A stretch of 64,000 nucleotides of DNA, from positions 57,110 through 121,109 of IMG/VR virus record IMGVR_UViG_3300021136_000003; one strand, 5' to 3'. Made by a program: the position numbers and the translations under genes. This stretch comes from a virus. The notes beneath the pieces were generated by a model. That model was given only the letters and a program-made list of their open reading frames with translations. It did not search any database and was not told the DNA's origin. This document shows, piece by piece, positions 36,201 to 42,879 of this stretch; the first letter of the stretch is position 1; each line of letters starts with the position of its first letter.

Positions 36201-37927
36201 GAGAACACACCGGTATTAGCAGTGATGTTTACTGCGGTGACTGTTCCATTAACACCTAGACCAGTTAATGTACCAGTTGAAGTAATGTTTGGTTGGGCAG
36301 CGGTTGTTAGAACTGCTGTCGAATAGTTTGCAGTCAACATGTTGCCTGCATTTATATTACCTGCCCCAATATTGCCCGTTACTGTCAATGCAGATAACGT
36401 GCCAGTCGATGTGATATTTGGCTGTGCCGCTGTAGTGACTGTGCCTGCGGTTCCCGCAGTACCAGATGAAACTGCGTATGTCGCATTAGCAACGGTACCT
36501 GTTACATTAGCACCTGTTAGCGTAGTTAAACTTGAACCGTTACCCGCGAATACACCGGTGTTAGCAGTGATATTAACTGCGGTTACTGTACCATTTACTC
36601 CCAGTCCAGTCAATGTACCTGTAGAAGTGATGTTTGGTTGGGCTGCTGTGGTGACTGTACCTGCTGTGCTGGCCGTTCCTGAACCGCCGGCGCTCACTGC
36701 ATACGTTGCATTAGCAACAGTACCGGTCACATTAGCACCCGGGATAGCAGTGAGTCCTGTACCTGCTCCGTAGAATGTTCCGTTGAAGTTTGCTGCATTA
36801 GCATTGCCGGTTATCAACAGAGAAGATAATGTGCCAACTGAGGTGATATTTGGTTGTGCATTAGTAGTGACTGTTCCTGCAGTAGTAGCTGATCCTGCAG
36901 TACCAGATGAGACGGCATATGTCGCATTAGCAACAGTACCGGTTACATTAGCACCAGTGAGATTATTAAGAGCAGAACCATTGCCAGTAAATACTCCGGT
37001 GTTAGCAGTGATGTTTACTGCGGTGACTGTTCCATTAACACCTAGACCAGTTAATGTACCAGTTGACGTAATGTTCGGTTGTGCTGCTGTTGTCAGTGTA
37101 CCTTGCACGTAGTTAGCTGTCAGTAGATTTCCAGCATTAACATTACCGCCGGCTATATTACCTGTTACAGTAAGCGCAGATAGTGCACCGACTGAAGTGA
37201 CATTCGGTTGCGCCGCAGTAGTCAACGTGCCTTGTAGATAATTCGCGGTTATTAGATTAGCTCCGCCCACGTTACCAGCAGTGATATTGCCAGTGAATAC
37301 ACCATTAGTTGAGCCGATGTTGCCGACGTTTGCGTTACCGGATACATTCGCAGTGGTTCCGTACAACCCGAGATTGGCGGTGACATTTGAACCTATAATA
37401 TTACCAGATGCAGCAACTTTGCCGCTAGTAGTCAGATTTCCACCGATGACGTTGCCGATAACGTTGGCGATGCCAGTGGTGTTTAGGTTACTACCAGTGA
37501 CATTACCTGATGCAACGACCTGTCCAATGGTATTGATATTTCCACCGATAACATTACCTGTTACATTCGCCCAGCCTGATGCAGTGAAGTTATTGGTGGT
37601 GATGCTATTTGGAAGATCGACAAAAACTGTTCTACCGGGCCCGGTAATGATAACTCCGTTAGCTCCCGGGAGACCGTTCTCCAGACGTAATCTCAATGTA
37701 CTTGTGTCCATCGGGATAGTGGCGATGTTAGCACTGACAACTACGTTGCCTGTAGGTGAGTTAACTTGTATACCTATACCCGGGGTTCTATTAACAGAGT
37801 TAACCGCCGCACCTGCAGTTACGTCAAACAACTCATCAAAGTTTGTCTGTACCTTCTGAAAGGCTGTTCGTATCGCATCCGCATCAGGATCATCTGGGAA
37901 CGTACCGAAGTCTATGTTTTGCTGCAT
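27230..37927 (-). CDS. Giant 3,565-residue repetitive tail fibre
   Basis: The product starts MQQNIDFGTFPDDPDADA with TNFDELF, then is built from dozens of short Gly/Asn/Thr/Ala repeats (GANVTGTVANATYAVS, TTAAQPNITSVGTL, VTGNISAGNV). Three non-repeat islands interrupt it: about residues 1165-1305 (DTAIICRNDTGATINKGQAV...), about 2195-2380 (NATDAATKAYVDA...) and about 2600-2710 (DTGSDFIQLALV...). The C terminus (about 3440-3565: ATYADLAEYY, VALQGRVPAKV, GTVLGKAL) is a compact domain also found in the fibre ending at 63314. It is probably a trimeric long fibre or tail needle, and the longest gene here. An AAGG ribosome site precedes the ATG. Confidence 0.85.
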   Translation of the reverse strand: MQQNIDFGTFPDDPDADAIRTAFQKVQTNFDELFDVTAGAAVNSVNRTPGIGIQVNSPTGNVVVSANIATIPMDTSTLRLRLENGLPGANGVIITGPGRTVFVDLPNSITTNNFTASGWANVTGNVIGGNINTIGQVVASGNVTGSNLNTTGIANVIGNVIGGNLTTSGKVAASGNIIGSNVTANLGLYGTTANVSGNANVGNIGSTNGVFTGNITAGNVGGANLITANYLQGTLTTAAQPNVTSVGALSALTVTGNIAGGNVNAGNLLTANYVQGTLTTAAQPNITSTGTLTGLGVNGTVTAVNITANTGVFTGNGSALNNLTGANVTGTVANATYAVSSGTAGSATTAGTVTTNAQPNITSVGTLSSLLITGNANAANFNGTFYGAGTGLTAIPGANVTGTVANATYAVSAGGSGTASTAGTVTTAAQPNITSTGTLTGLGVNGTVTAVNITANTGVFAGNGSSLTTLTGANVTGTVANATYAVSSGTAGTAGTVTTAAQPNITSTGTLSALTVTGNIGAGNINAGNMLTANYSTAVLTTAAQPNITSTGTLTGLGVNGTVTAVNITANTGVFSGNGSGLTQLAGANVTGYAPNATHANIADAANAVAGGNVSGAVGLATFATTANAVAGGNVSGQVNYAATANAVAGANVSDQVNYAATANAVAGGNVSGQVANALVAGTVYTAAQPNITSVGTLTAVTVSGNANVGNIGSTNGVFTGNISGANYVSANYFTGTLTTNDQPNITSTGTLTALTVNGNIGAGNVNAPTFGAHNGTVGATTANTGNFTTVTASLTVAATGNVSGGNLTTVGALSATGNANVGNLGTAGLVVATGNITGGNLVTGGALSVTGNANVGNIGATNYVGTAINITANANIGTTLNVTGNANVGNLGTAGLVVATGNITGGNLVTGGALSVTGNANVGNIGATSGVLTGTLSVTSNANVGNLGTAGLIIATGNISGANLTGTHYGAATGLTSIPGANVTGTVANATYAVSSGTAGTAGTVSTNAQPNITSVGTLSSLAVTGNVNAANFNGTFYGAGTGLTAIPGANVTGTVANATYAVSAGSAATAGSAGSATTAGSATTAGTVTTNAQPNITSVGTLSSLAVTATINTSNLLITGTGGAGFITIPGQSLNPPNPTAGNLLIHARTINGFTRIEQDNEAPTNLVYGRDTAIICRNDTGATINKGQAVYTSGTVSNSPQIAKALASGVATMPAIGVAMDDILTGNFGQVMVSGILVFDTSAYAPSAQVWVSPTTAGAFTATRPSGSNVVQRMGTIMVQGGPGVGQMLVLTAPALLNMETGTAAATWTANSAIANYFSGNGANLTALTGANVTGTVANATYALTSGTAGTVTTAAQPNVTSVGTLSVLAVTGNISGANLTGTHYGAATGLTAIPGANVTGTVANATYAISAGSSGTAGTVTTNAQPNITSLGSLTGLIVNGNINAGNTAAGNIVSANYVQGTLTTAAQPNITSVGLLTGLNVNDGITAANITANTGVFTGNGSSLTALTGANVTGTVANATYAVSAGSATTAGTVTTAAQPNITSVGSLGALTITGNLSSGNANLGNLAKANFFQGDGYLISNLTVSVGNVIVNGNSNVSIDLNGNVLISSGGNANIFVVTDTGANVNGYLKVSGNVAAARFTGLLAGALTIAAQPNVTTLGTMTALNVSGVSNLSVVSNVRIFGGSLNYYMTTDGNGNLSWTSGAFSPCGGTNTQVQFNDNGNFGGSANLTFNGNLLTIIGNVQSTNVLGGNVVSANFFTGTITTNAQPNITSVGTLTALIVNGNINAGNTAGGNLVSANYIQGTLITAAQPNITSVGSLSSLNVTGNANAANFNGAHYGAATGLTAIPGANVTGTVANATYAVSSGSATTAGTVTTAAQPNITSVGTLTSLIVTGNIQGSNVVAANYVGGTMTTAAQPNITSVGTLSALAVTGNISSGNANLGNLASANFITGTLTTPAQGNITSLGTLGLLFVTGNIQAERLIANNTLNVTGNANVGNLGTAGLLVATGNVSGGNLTTAGMLTVTGNANVGNIGSNIFTGNSLTISGNANVANLGASGLIISTGNVSGGNITTAGNVVATANITGGNLITGGVLSVTGNANVGNIGTLGLIVATGNISAGNFITSGSMSVTGNANVGNLGTVGLVVGTGNITSNANVITNSILGRTSGVTITAVGSDQNISLVPTGNGTVDVGGKRISSLNDPFNATDAATKAYVDATTSSLKVLASVVAATTVTLTATYNNGASGFGATLTATTNVVLPTIDGYTGLVVTNRVLVKNQADPIQNGIYVVSSLGVVGVSPWILTRATDFDGVPPSEITSGAFTFITYGVQGSTGWVESATGGGPGGAIRPGIDAISFTQFSGAGTYAAGTGLQLDGTIFSISSTTVTAASYGGSTAIPSFTVNQQGQLTAASTSAVIAPAGTLSGATLNATVVTSSLTSVGTLGNLTVSGNIGAGNVNAPTFGPHNGAVGTLTANTGNFTSVTASLTVAATGNVSGANLTTTGVLSVTGNANVGNIGALNVIGTTGNFTTVNTGTLNASTVVNVTATTESTSLITGSIKTAGGMAIAGNVVIGNELYVGTGAAATTFTNPVIIASDTGSDFIQLALVNTADTGSADVLVYGDNGTNDQGWSDLGFTGSNFTDPLYTITGTNDGYVFAQGDTANVKGGNLVFATGQFGSTKDLIWATGGFLVANEKMRFIHATGQFYVKTSTVSTSTSTGALRVAGGVGIGGNAYIGGNANVTGNISAGNVSATTFTGALSGAATTAGTVTTAAQPNITSVGTLSSLLITGNANAANFNGTFYGAATGLTAIVGANVTGTVANATYAISAGSATTAGTVTTNAQPNITSTGTLTTLTVTGNIGAGNVNSNFFGSGTGLTSVAGANVTGTVANATYAVSAGSATTAGSATTAGSATTAGSATTAGTVTTAAQPNITSTGTLAALIVTGNVTVGNLVTAGSGGNITGANVITSTTMSATTISATGNLSGANVTGTHYGAATGLTSIPGGNVTGVVANATYAVTAGTANAVAGANVSGVVANATYAVTAGTANAVAGANVSGQVANANVTFYTSISSVSAGTLYPQFVNATSGNLATLANSVYVANAANGSFAATTFVGALSGLASSATIAASANAVAGANVSGAVAFATTANAVAGANVSGAVAFATTANAVAGANVSGAVGLATYATTANAIAGANVSGAVGLATYATTANAVAGGNVSGQVANALVAGTVYTAAQPNITSVGTLASLLITGNANAANFNGTYYGAATGLTAIPGANVSGTVANATYAVSAGSAGTATTAGTVTTAAQANITSVGTLTTLGVNGTVTAVAFTANTGVFSGNGSSLTSLTGANVTGAVSFATTANAVAGGNVSGTVANATYAVSAGSAGSATTAGSTTTVTTGGSVTTTTITTGATATAGTIIGNWSLGAGSKLNATYADLAEYYAASHQIEAGTVVELGGDHEVQVCNSLMSTLVAGIVTTDPAYLMNAGMDCLFPVAIALQGRVPAKVIGPVKRGDMMVSAGNGLAMACASPAMGTVLGKALTDFTGVSGVIEIMVGRT
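28197..28270. repeat. 74-bp identical repeat, copy 1 (copy 2 at 35853-35926)
   Basis: The two copies are identical over 74 bases, 7.6 kb apart in the same orientation within the fibre gene. Recombination between them would delete about 2,550 residues in frame. Confidence 0.85.
28377..28510. repeat. 54-bp tandem repeat inside the fibre gene
   Basis: Three units start at 28377, 28431 and 28485 with almost no differences. Each encodes 18 residues (VAFATTANAVAGANVSGA), one structural repeat of the fibre shaft. Confidence 0.85.
29141..29212. repeat. 18-bp tandem repeat inside the fibre gene
   Basis: Four copies of CGCTGTAGTAGCTGA(G/A)CC begin at 29141, 29159, 29177 and 29195 and encode TTAGSA units. 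Such short in-frame repeats are prone to slippage and length variation. Confidence 0.85.
35151..35422. repeat. Pair of 71-bp direct repeats (35151-35221 and 35352-35422)
   Basis: Both copies are the same over 71 bases, 201 bases apart start to start, and encode one fibre repeat of the NITGGNLVTGGALSVTGNAN type. They show recent internal duplication of a 67-residue block. Confidence 0.8.
35853..35926. repeat. 74-bp identical repeat, copy 2
   Basis: Identical to 28197-28270; same orientation within the same reading frame of the giant fibre gene. Confidence 0.85.
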
Positions 37928-37936
37928 GGGATAACC

Positions 37937-38497
37937 TTATCTTTCTATTTGTTTACAATTGTCCATATGATATCTTTTCATATTTGCGCTACCGCCTGAT
38001 TTATCACAGTGCGGGCATACGAGTTTATATTGTGATTTATATTTCATTCCGCGTTTGGGTAGTCCACTAGCAATACAATGTTCAATCGTATGTGTCCCGG
38101 TATTTTTACCTAGCATCGATAGCCTTCGTTTTTCATTTGATTCCGGACGATGTTTCTTTCCTGTCATACCCATTGATTTTCCTCTAGAGGACTCCACTCG
38201 TCGGGCAATAACTTCCGGTGATTGTTTTATTCCGCCCGGGCCTTCACCACCGTCCGTTTTATTACGAAGTATTCCGGTGTTATTATCTTTACGTCCATAC
38301 TGGCCAATCATCTGTTTCTCTAATGTGAAGGCATCAACTTCCGCTAATCCTTGTTCTAAAATAACGATTCTTGTTTTGTCAACGGGTTTACTTATCTCGC
38401 CCTTACTTTTAGTGTAGGCTCGATTTCCTTTACCCTTGCCTATATAATACGGACTTCCGTCATCTCTCAAGTAGGCATATACATAATATTCGCTCAT
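37937..38497 (-). CDS. GIY-YIG homing endonuclease with C-terminal zinc finger
   Basis: The start is taken as the ATG ending at 38497 (MSEYYVYAYLRD); a TTG one codon earlier is less likely. The GIY-YIG core is YYVYAYLRD followed by SPYYIGKGKG, then ALEKQ-type helix (TLEKQMIGQYGRKD) and NKTDGGEG with the catalytic Glu. NUMOD-type repeats (SPEVIARRVESSRGKS) and CPHCDKSGG...KRYHMDNC zinc finger follow, as in 6723 and 60204. It sits just after the terminator of the charged protein gene and before the giant fibre. A GATAAATA octamer precedes the ATG by 4 bases. Confidence 0.88.
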   Translation of the reverse strand: MSEYYVYAYLRDDGSPYYIGKGKGNRAYTKSKGEISKPVDKTRIVILEQGLAEVDAFTLEKQMIGQYGRKDNNTGILRNKTDGGEGPGGIKQSPEVIARRVESSRGKSMGMTGKKHRPESNEKRRLSMLGKNTGTHTIEHCIASGLPKRGMKYKSQYKLVCPHCDKSGGSANMKRYHMDNCKQIER

Positions 38498-38501
38498 CAA
38501 G

Positions 38502-38509
38502 TATTTATC
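38502..38509 (-). promoter_or_regulatory. GATAAATA octamer 4 bases before the HEG ATG
   Basis: GATAAATACTTGATG is identical to the arrangement at 6715-6727, which precedes an unrelated gene. No Shine-Dalgarno sequence is present. Confidence 0.5.
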
Positions 38510-38535
38510 GTTTGTCTCTAAACACTGTATCCAAA

Positions 38536-38563
38536 AAAATAGCTCGGCGAACCGAGCTATTTT
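38536..38563 (-). terminator. Strong intrinsic terminator
   Basis: A perfect 12-bp stem AAAATAGCTCGG/CCGAGCTATTTT with a TTCG loop (minus strand) is followed by a T run of about seven. It lies 13 bases after the stop of the gene at 38577. Confidence 0.92.
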
Positions 38564-38576
38564 ATGTTCTATCTTC

Positions 38577-41306
38577 TTAGAAGCCTGCTAACTTTTTCCA
38601 GTCAGACAGTAAATCAGTCGATTCTTTCATCGGAGTCGATGCGATTGTCACGGGGTTGCCAACTGATTGTGTGCGCTTTCTGCCGTTAACACCACCAGAG
38701 ATGACGTTCTGCATGAAGTCGATGTCAGATTCAAAAGTATCTTCAGCACCATTTGCGTATGCTTCGTCTAGATCCTCTTCCTCTTCTTCAGCGGATTCTT
38801 CTTCAGCGGATTCTTCATCTTCTTCTTCAGCGGATTCTTCTTCCTCGGCTGATTCTTCACCTTCGTCTTCAGAAGATTCTTCACCGTCGTCAGAATCTGC
38901 CTGACTCCATACATCATGTACTTTTTCTAGTTTGTCAGTAGCTTGTTGAACTTCTTCCTCTGATGATCCTTCTTGATCAGGCTCGACTTCACCGAATGTA
39001 GGAGTGTTTTCTGCAGCCATTTCTTCATCCTGATATCCTTGTGCTTCGCCAGGATTCATTCCTTGTTCTTCGTCTACTTCGACTTCCATAGCACCGGGTT
39101 GTTGACCTGCATTACCTTGACCCGTCATCTTACGAATGAGTCCGAGCATATCATCGTGATCATCAACTACACCAATCTCTGCATCAGGGTTGTTCTGTGG
39201 TTGAATAGACATTTGAGGTGAACCTTCATCTCCTACTTGATCATCATTGGCGAACATACCTAAACCAGCAGACTTAACGATTGCCAGAAGTTTCAAAGCA
39301 TCTTCGTCAGTTGCCGAGATAGTAACTGAATCAGGACCGTCGCCTAATCCAGTGTTAGCAACAACATTCATGCCTTCGCTTAACAGATTGTCAAGACTCT
39401 TTGCCCAACTTTCGAACTGAACATCACCTGTCCCTGCCTTAGGTCTGTTGAATACGTCATACACTCTGTCTGTAGCAGCAGCGATAGGATCTCTGCTCCA
39501 TGGAGTCTGAGCAGGTTTAGCTGGTACTTGAGCAGCTTGACGCACTGGACTTGGCTTATTAGCAGTGAAGTAATCTTGTGAATACGCACCTTCATCAACT
39601 GGAACATCATGGTCTTGAACATCAGTATCAAAGCGTTGTGTAACCCATTCATATGGATCACCATCACGTGCCTTCATAGTGCCGTAAGGCATTTCGCCTT
39701 GATCACAATAGTAATCATACAGTGCGTCATACAGATCCTCATCCAAGTCACCGCCGGCTACGAACTTCTTGACTTCGTGCTTGAACTTGTTGATGATGTG
39801 TTTCATCGTGTCGTGTGATTCACGTAGGATACTCTCTTTAATCTTGCTTGCTGGCTTCTTAGCGTCAGCGGGTTTCAAACTCTTTTGCATATCGGCCTTC
39901 GACTTTCCATATTTCTTTTTGAACTCTGCGTCCTTCATTGTACGGTCTTCAAGATCCATAGAGAGTTCTTTTACTTTGCCTTCTTCTAGCTTACCTTGTT
40001 TAGCAAGCTTTGCTTTGACAGCACCGGCGACTCTTTCGCCTGCTGCTTTTGAACCGTATTTTTCACCAGCTGACTTAGCGATCTTAGCAAAATTCTTACC
40101 TGGTTTGCCTTCATCTTTACCTTCACCTAATGGAACTTTAACTTCAACCATGTCCTTACCGTTATTCAACCCACCTTTGGTTACCTTGACGTTTGCTTTG
40201 CCATACTTCGCAGTTGCAGCGTCTGGGCTCATGCTGGTCTGTTTCCATCTCAATGACTTAGGATCTTCGGTTTTTCCGTTGACGGTGGAAGATTCTTCTA
40301 CTTTCTTAGCTGCATCTTTGACAGCTTTCTTGAACGGCTCTGTCTTATTCTTGTCTTTATCTACATCAAGGAAGTCTGGCTTAGCTTTCTTAGCTTCTTC
40401 AACTTGTTTAGCTTTCTTAGCAGCGGCTACTTTACCAGACAGACCTTTATACTCTGCTGTTTCATCTTCGACTTTACCATCTTGGTCGTAATCTTTCTTA
40501 GCTTTTGCTTCATTCATTCCAGCTGGTACCGGACGAGATTTGTGTGCGTCACCGTATACTGAACCGACTACGCCGTCCCATTCGCCGACTGCCTGACCAC
40601 TGGCGTCGTGCCCTTCGTCAATGTCTTTGTCACCAACAAACTCTACGGCACCTGCTTTACGGCAAGCAACGCGCCACTTGTAGTAGCCATGATATTCTGT
40701 TTCACCCATGTGATTTTTACCGACTTCTTTCAGTGCCTTATTAGGATCTGTAAGATCAACATCACCCTTGTTAATCATAGTAGTCATAGCAGCAGTAGCC
40801 TGAGGGGTTGTTGCTGTTGCTACTTGTTGACCTTGTGGGTTCTTGATAGCAGTCGCGCCTGGTAGCGGCGACGAAGTGTATTGACCATCTTCGTTAAGTG
40901 CTGTGTCAAGATTTTCTATCCAGTCTTTGAGCGAGTGCTTCTTAGTTGCTTTCTTGTCCCACTTAGGTAGCTTGACATCCTTCTTGGCACCGAATGCAGA
41001 CCAGTCAGGCTTAGTGACATTACCTGCATTATCAGCGCCCTTCTTAGGACGGCCACGACCACGCTTTTCGTCAGCAGCAGGAGCAGCTTTCTTTTTCTTC
41101 TTGCCATTGTCATCTAGTTCTTCATCATCAGGATCACCTTGGTATTCCATACCATACTTGCCCTTGTGAACAAAGCTCTTTGCTTTTTCTTTTTCAGGGG
41201 TAGTCTTTGTTTTCAGATCAAAAGCATTTCCTTCAGAAGGCTTCTTTGCTTCAGTAAGTGGTTGTGACAGCGCCGTCAACTTATTCATCATGTCTAAAAT
41301 GTTCAT
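38577..41306 (-). CDS. Large charged protein with AT-hook, DxDxDG motifs and many prohead-protease-like sites
   Basis: The 909-residue protein is mostly low-complexity: Lys/Ala/Asp-rich in the first 500 residues and Glu/Ser-rich near 830-870 (EESAEEEESAEEE). KRGRGRPKKG (about residue 82) is an AT-hook. DYDQDGKVED and LDVDKDKNKTEP are DxDxD(G) calcium-loop-like motifs. Sequences of the type (L/V)xE-(G/A/S) recur: PLTEA, QVEEA, KVEES, PLGEG, KLEEG, ILRES, PVDEG, LLSEG, DLDEA, PMKES. Position just upstream of gp16/gp4/tail genes and composition suggest an internal head or core protein processed during maturation (inference). An AAGGA ribosome site precedes the ATG. Confidence 0.68.
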   Translation of the reverse strand: MNILDMMNKLTALSQPLTEAKKPSEGNAFDLKTKTTPEKEKAKSFVHKGKYGMEYQGDPDDEELDDNGKKKKKAAPAADEKRGRGRPKKGADNAGNVTKPDWSAFGAKKDVKLPKWDKKATKKHSLKDWIENLDTALNEDGQYTSSPLPGATAIKNPQGQQVATATTPQATAAMTTMINKGDVDLTDPNKALKEVGKNHMGETEYHGYYKWRVACRKAGAVEFVGDKDIDEGHDASGQAVGEWDGVVGSVYGDAHKSRPVPAGMNEAKAKKDYDQDGKVEDETAEYKGLSGKVAAAKKAKQVEEAKKAKPDFLDVDKDKNKTEPFKKAVKDAAKKVEESSTVNGKTEDPKSLRWKQTSMSPDAATAKYGKANVKVTKGGLNNGKDMVEVKVPLGEGKDEGKPGKNFAKIAKSAGEKYGSKAAGERVAGAVKAKLAKQGKLEEGKVKELSMDLEDRTMKDAEFKKKYGKSKADMQKSLKPADAKKPASKIKESILRESHDTMKHIINKFKHEVKKFVAGGDLDEDLYDALYDYYCDQGEMPYGTMKARDGDPYEWVTQRFDTDVQDHDVPVDEGAYSQDYFTANKPSPVRQAAQVPAKPAQTPWSRDPIAAATDRVYDVFNRPKAGTGDVQFESWAKSLDNLLSEGMNVVANTGLGDGPDSVTISATDEDALKLLAIVKSAGLGMFANDDQVGDEGSPQMSIQPQNNPDAEIGVVDDHDDMLGLIRKMTGQGNAGQQPGAMEVEVDEEQGMNPGEAQGYQDEEMAAENTPTFGEVEPDQEGSSEEEVQQATDKLEKVHDVWSQADSDDGEESSEDEGEESAEEEESAEEEDEESAEEESAEEEEEDLDEAYANGAEDTFESDIDFMQNVISGGVNGRKRTQSVGNPVTIASTPMKESTDLLSDWKKLAGF

Positions 41307-41319
41307 GTTATTTCCTTAT

Positions 41320-41934
41320 TTATTTTCGAGCGCCTGTCGCAGGCTTAGCGGGACGAGTAATCTTACTCATAGGGCTTTCAGTGCCCTTCTTATCAATGAC
41401 TGGTTGCTTGAACGGATCAAACGAATCCGGGGTCTTTTTACCTTCATACGGAATGTCGATCTTCGATCCTTCTGATTGTTTCTTGATAGAACTCAGATAT
41501 GATTCACCATATTCTTTTGCAGCTTCTTTGCCGTTGTCTTCCAACTCACCGTGAAGTAGCAACGGATTGTGATCAGCTTGATTAGCAAACTGGTCATTCT
41601 CTGCGTTGATGCTGTCATTGAAGTCAGTAGTCGTTGCTCTGACCATGTTGATGTTGTGACCAAGTAGCATAGCAATCTGTTGAATCATCGGCTCAGTTGC
41701 TGGGTATCTAAACTCAGCTTTGATGATCGTTACTGGCTGGTTAGATAATCCCGGGAAACCGTACGGGTCCTTTTGAACTGGCGTAGTGGTCGGGTCACTG
41801 ATCTTGATCGGGTCGAACTTATTAAGGTTGTACTTGAACAAATCGATAAAGTTTTTATCGACCTCTCCGGCGATCTTAATCGTATAGTTATACGATCTGA
41901 CGCTTTCTGCGATGTATGTTTTTAAGCTAATCAT
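41320..41934 (-). CDS. Conserved virion-associated protein with internal-protein-like leader
   Basis: The 204-residue protein starts MISLKTYIAESVRSY, whose first ten residues resemble T4 internal-protein capsid-targeting peptides ending in (F/Y)IAE. The middle (PVTIIKAEFRYPATEPMIQQIAML) is an alpha/beta segment and the C terminus is polar and basic. It lies between the charged protein gene and gp16. Packaging inside the head is inferred from the leader alone. A GATAAATA octamer and an AGGA ribosome site precede the ATG. Confidence 0.62.
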   Translation of the reverse strand: MISLKTYIAESVRSYNYTIKIAGEVDKNFIDLFKYNLNKFDPIKISDPTTTPVQKDPYGFPGLSNQPVTIIKAEFRYPATEPMIQQIAMLLGHNINMVRATTTDFNDSINAENDQFANQADHNPLLLHGELEDNGKEAAKEYGESYLSSIKKQSEGSKIDIPYEGKKTPDSFDPFKQPVIDKKGTESPMSKITRPAKPATGARK

Positions 41935-41953
41935 GGAATATTCCTGTATTATA

Positions 41954-41961
41954 TATTTATC
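41954..41961 (-). promoter_or_regulatory. T4-type late promoter GATAAATA
   Basis: The octamer lies 19 bases before the ATG ending at 41934, with an AGGA ribosome site in between. It follows the end of gp16. Confidence 0.6.
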
Positions 41962-42433
41962 ATTGTTGAGTTGTTTTGCCGGTCAACGCCTTTAGCATCT
42001 CATTACGATCAAGTAATCTGGCTTCACCGACTGGTGTTGCTTCGATTTCTTCATTGTTTGATGCTGTTTTTTGATCCAGACTCAACTTTTTAAGCTGTAA
42101 ATCTATCATCTTCAGTTTCTTGTTGATCTTCGCAGTCTTAGCAGTGATAGCATGTCCCAGGAATGTGCTGGCCGAGTTGAAGATTTCAGCAGAGAATCGT
42201 GCTTCCACTTGTAGGCCCAGATCCATTAGATCCTTGTAGCTTTCTTGAGCAAGTAGCGCAAGGTCGTCCATCTCGTTGTCAGCAGAATCAAGCCCTCTGA
42301 CCTGGGGCAGTGCTGCTTCAATCTTCTCAAGATTTGAATAGGCTGCTGTTGTTATTTCCTGTGCTCGTTCTGGAACGATAGTTTCTTCATCGTCAATTGG
42401 CAACTGGAAAAGTTCTGATAGTTTTTTAGTCAT
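41960..42433 (-). CDS. 16: Small terminase subunit, T4 gp16-like
   Basis: The start is placed at the ATG ending at 42433 (MTKKLSELFQLP); the longer frame to 42475 would run through the end of the upstream gene. The 157-residue product has the gp16 pattern: a short acidic N terminus, a central coiled coil (YKDLMDLGLQVEARFSAEIF ... KTAKINKKLKMIDLQLKKL) and a polar C terminus. T4 gp16 forms rings that recognise DNA and regulate the gp17 motor. gp17 is not in the window. The GATAAATA octamer containing the upstream stop codon ends 4 bases before the ATG. Confidence 0.75.
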   Translation of the reverse strand: MTKKLSELFQLPIDDEETIVPERAQEITTAAYSNLEKIEAALPQVRGLDSADNEMDDLALLAQESYKDLMDLGLQVEARFSAEIFNSASTFLGHAITAKTAKINKKLKMIDLQLKKLSLDQKTASNNEEIEATPVGEARLLDRNEMLKALTGKTTQQ

Positions 42434-42437
42434 ATGA

Positions 42438-42445
42438 TATTTATC
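42438..42445 (-). promoter_or_regulatory. GATAAATA octamer 4 bases before the gp16 ATG
   Basis: The TAA inside the octamer is the stop codon of the gp4-like gene. Only TCAT separates the octamer from the ATG. Confidence 0.5.
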
Positions 42446-42878
42446 GTTTGGGTCTGCCGTTACTAAAAATATCATGCTCCGTGATTATTCTGAAGGCAAA
42501 GCCGTGCTGATTACAGTATGCTTTTGCTGCTTGCCATTTAGCCGTGTTGATAACGACTTGCTGCTGATCGCCTTTACTCTTGGCTTCAGACATTATAGTT
42601 TGTGATCTTGGTTTGACTTCGATAACTTCAGCGTATTGCTTACCAGTGTTGTTCACATACACAACAAAGAAGTCAGGTATATAGTTGGTGGGTCGTCCGG
42701 TGTATGGGTGAATATATTGAATAGCGATTGACTCGCTGGCCCACTTCAATATGTTTTTGTTGTTATCGAAGAAGGTCATAATGGCCATCTCCCACGAACT
42801 ACGATACTTCGGTGCCTTCTTTCCTATATACTTCTCAGGAAATTTAGGAGTGAAGATACCTTGGGCATACTTAGCCAT
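42441..42878 (-). CDS. 4: Head completion protein, T4 gp4-like endonuclease fold
   Basis: The start at 42878 (MAKYAQGIFTPKFPEKY) is preferred to the frame opening at 42929, which overlaps the upstream gene. The 145-residue product reads YIGKKAPKYRSSWEMAIMTFFD, WASESIAIQY, YIPDFFVVYV, AEVIEVKPRSQT and KWQAAKAYCNQHGFAFRIITE. The Glu of SSWE, the PDF Asp and the EVKP Glu/Lys form a PD-(D/E)xK nuclease site, as in T4 gp4 (150 residues), which is needed for infectious heads. It lies between gp16 and a conserved structural gene. Confidence 0.85.
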   Translation of the reverse strand: MAKYAQGIFTPKFPEKYIGKKAPKYRSSWEMAIMTFFDNNKNILKWASESIAIQYIHPYTGRPTNYIPDFFVVYVNNTGKQYAEVIEVKPRSQTIMSEAKSKGDQQQVVINTAKWQAAKAYCNQHGFAFRIITEHDIFSNGRPKR

Positions 42879-42879
42879 G

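Noticed and set aside
27246-37859. Many long plus-strand open frames across the giant fibre gene
   Set aside because: They are antisense shadows of the Ala/Thr/Gly/Asn repeats; they are Val/Pro/Ala-rich, repeat with the same period and have no ribosome sites.
42434-42475. Longer start for the gp16-like gene
   Set aside because: The extra 14 residues lie within the gp4-like coding sequence and across the promoter octamer; the 42433 start fits the pattern of neighbours.
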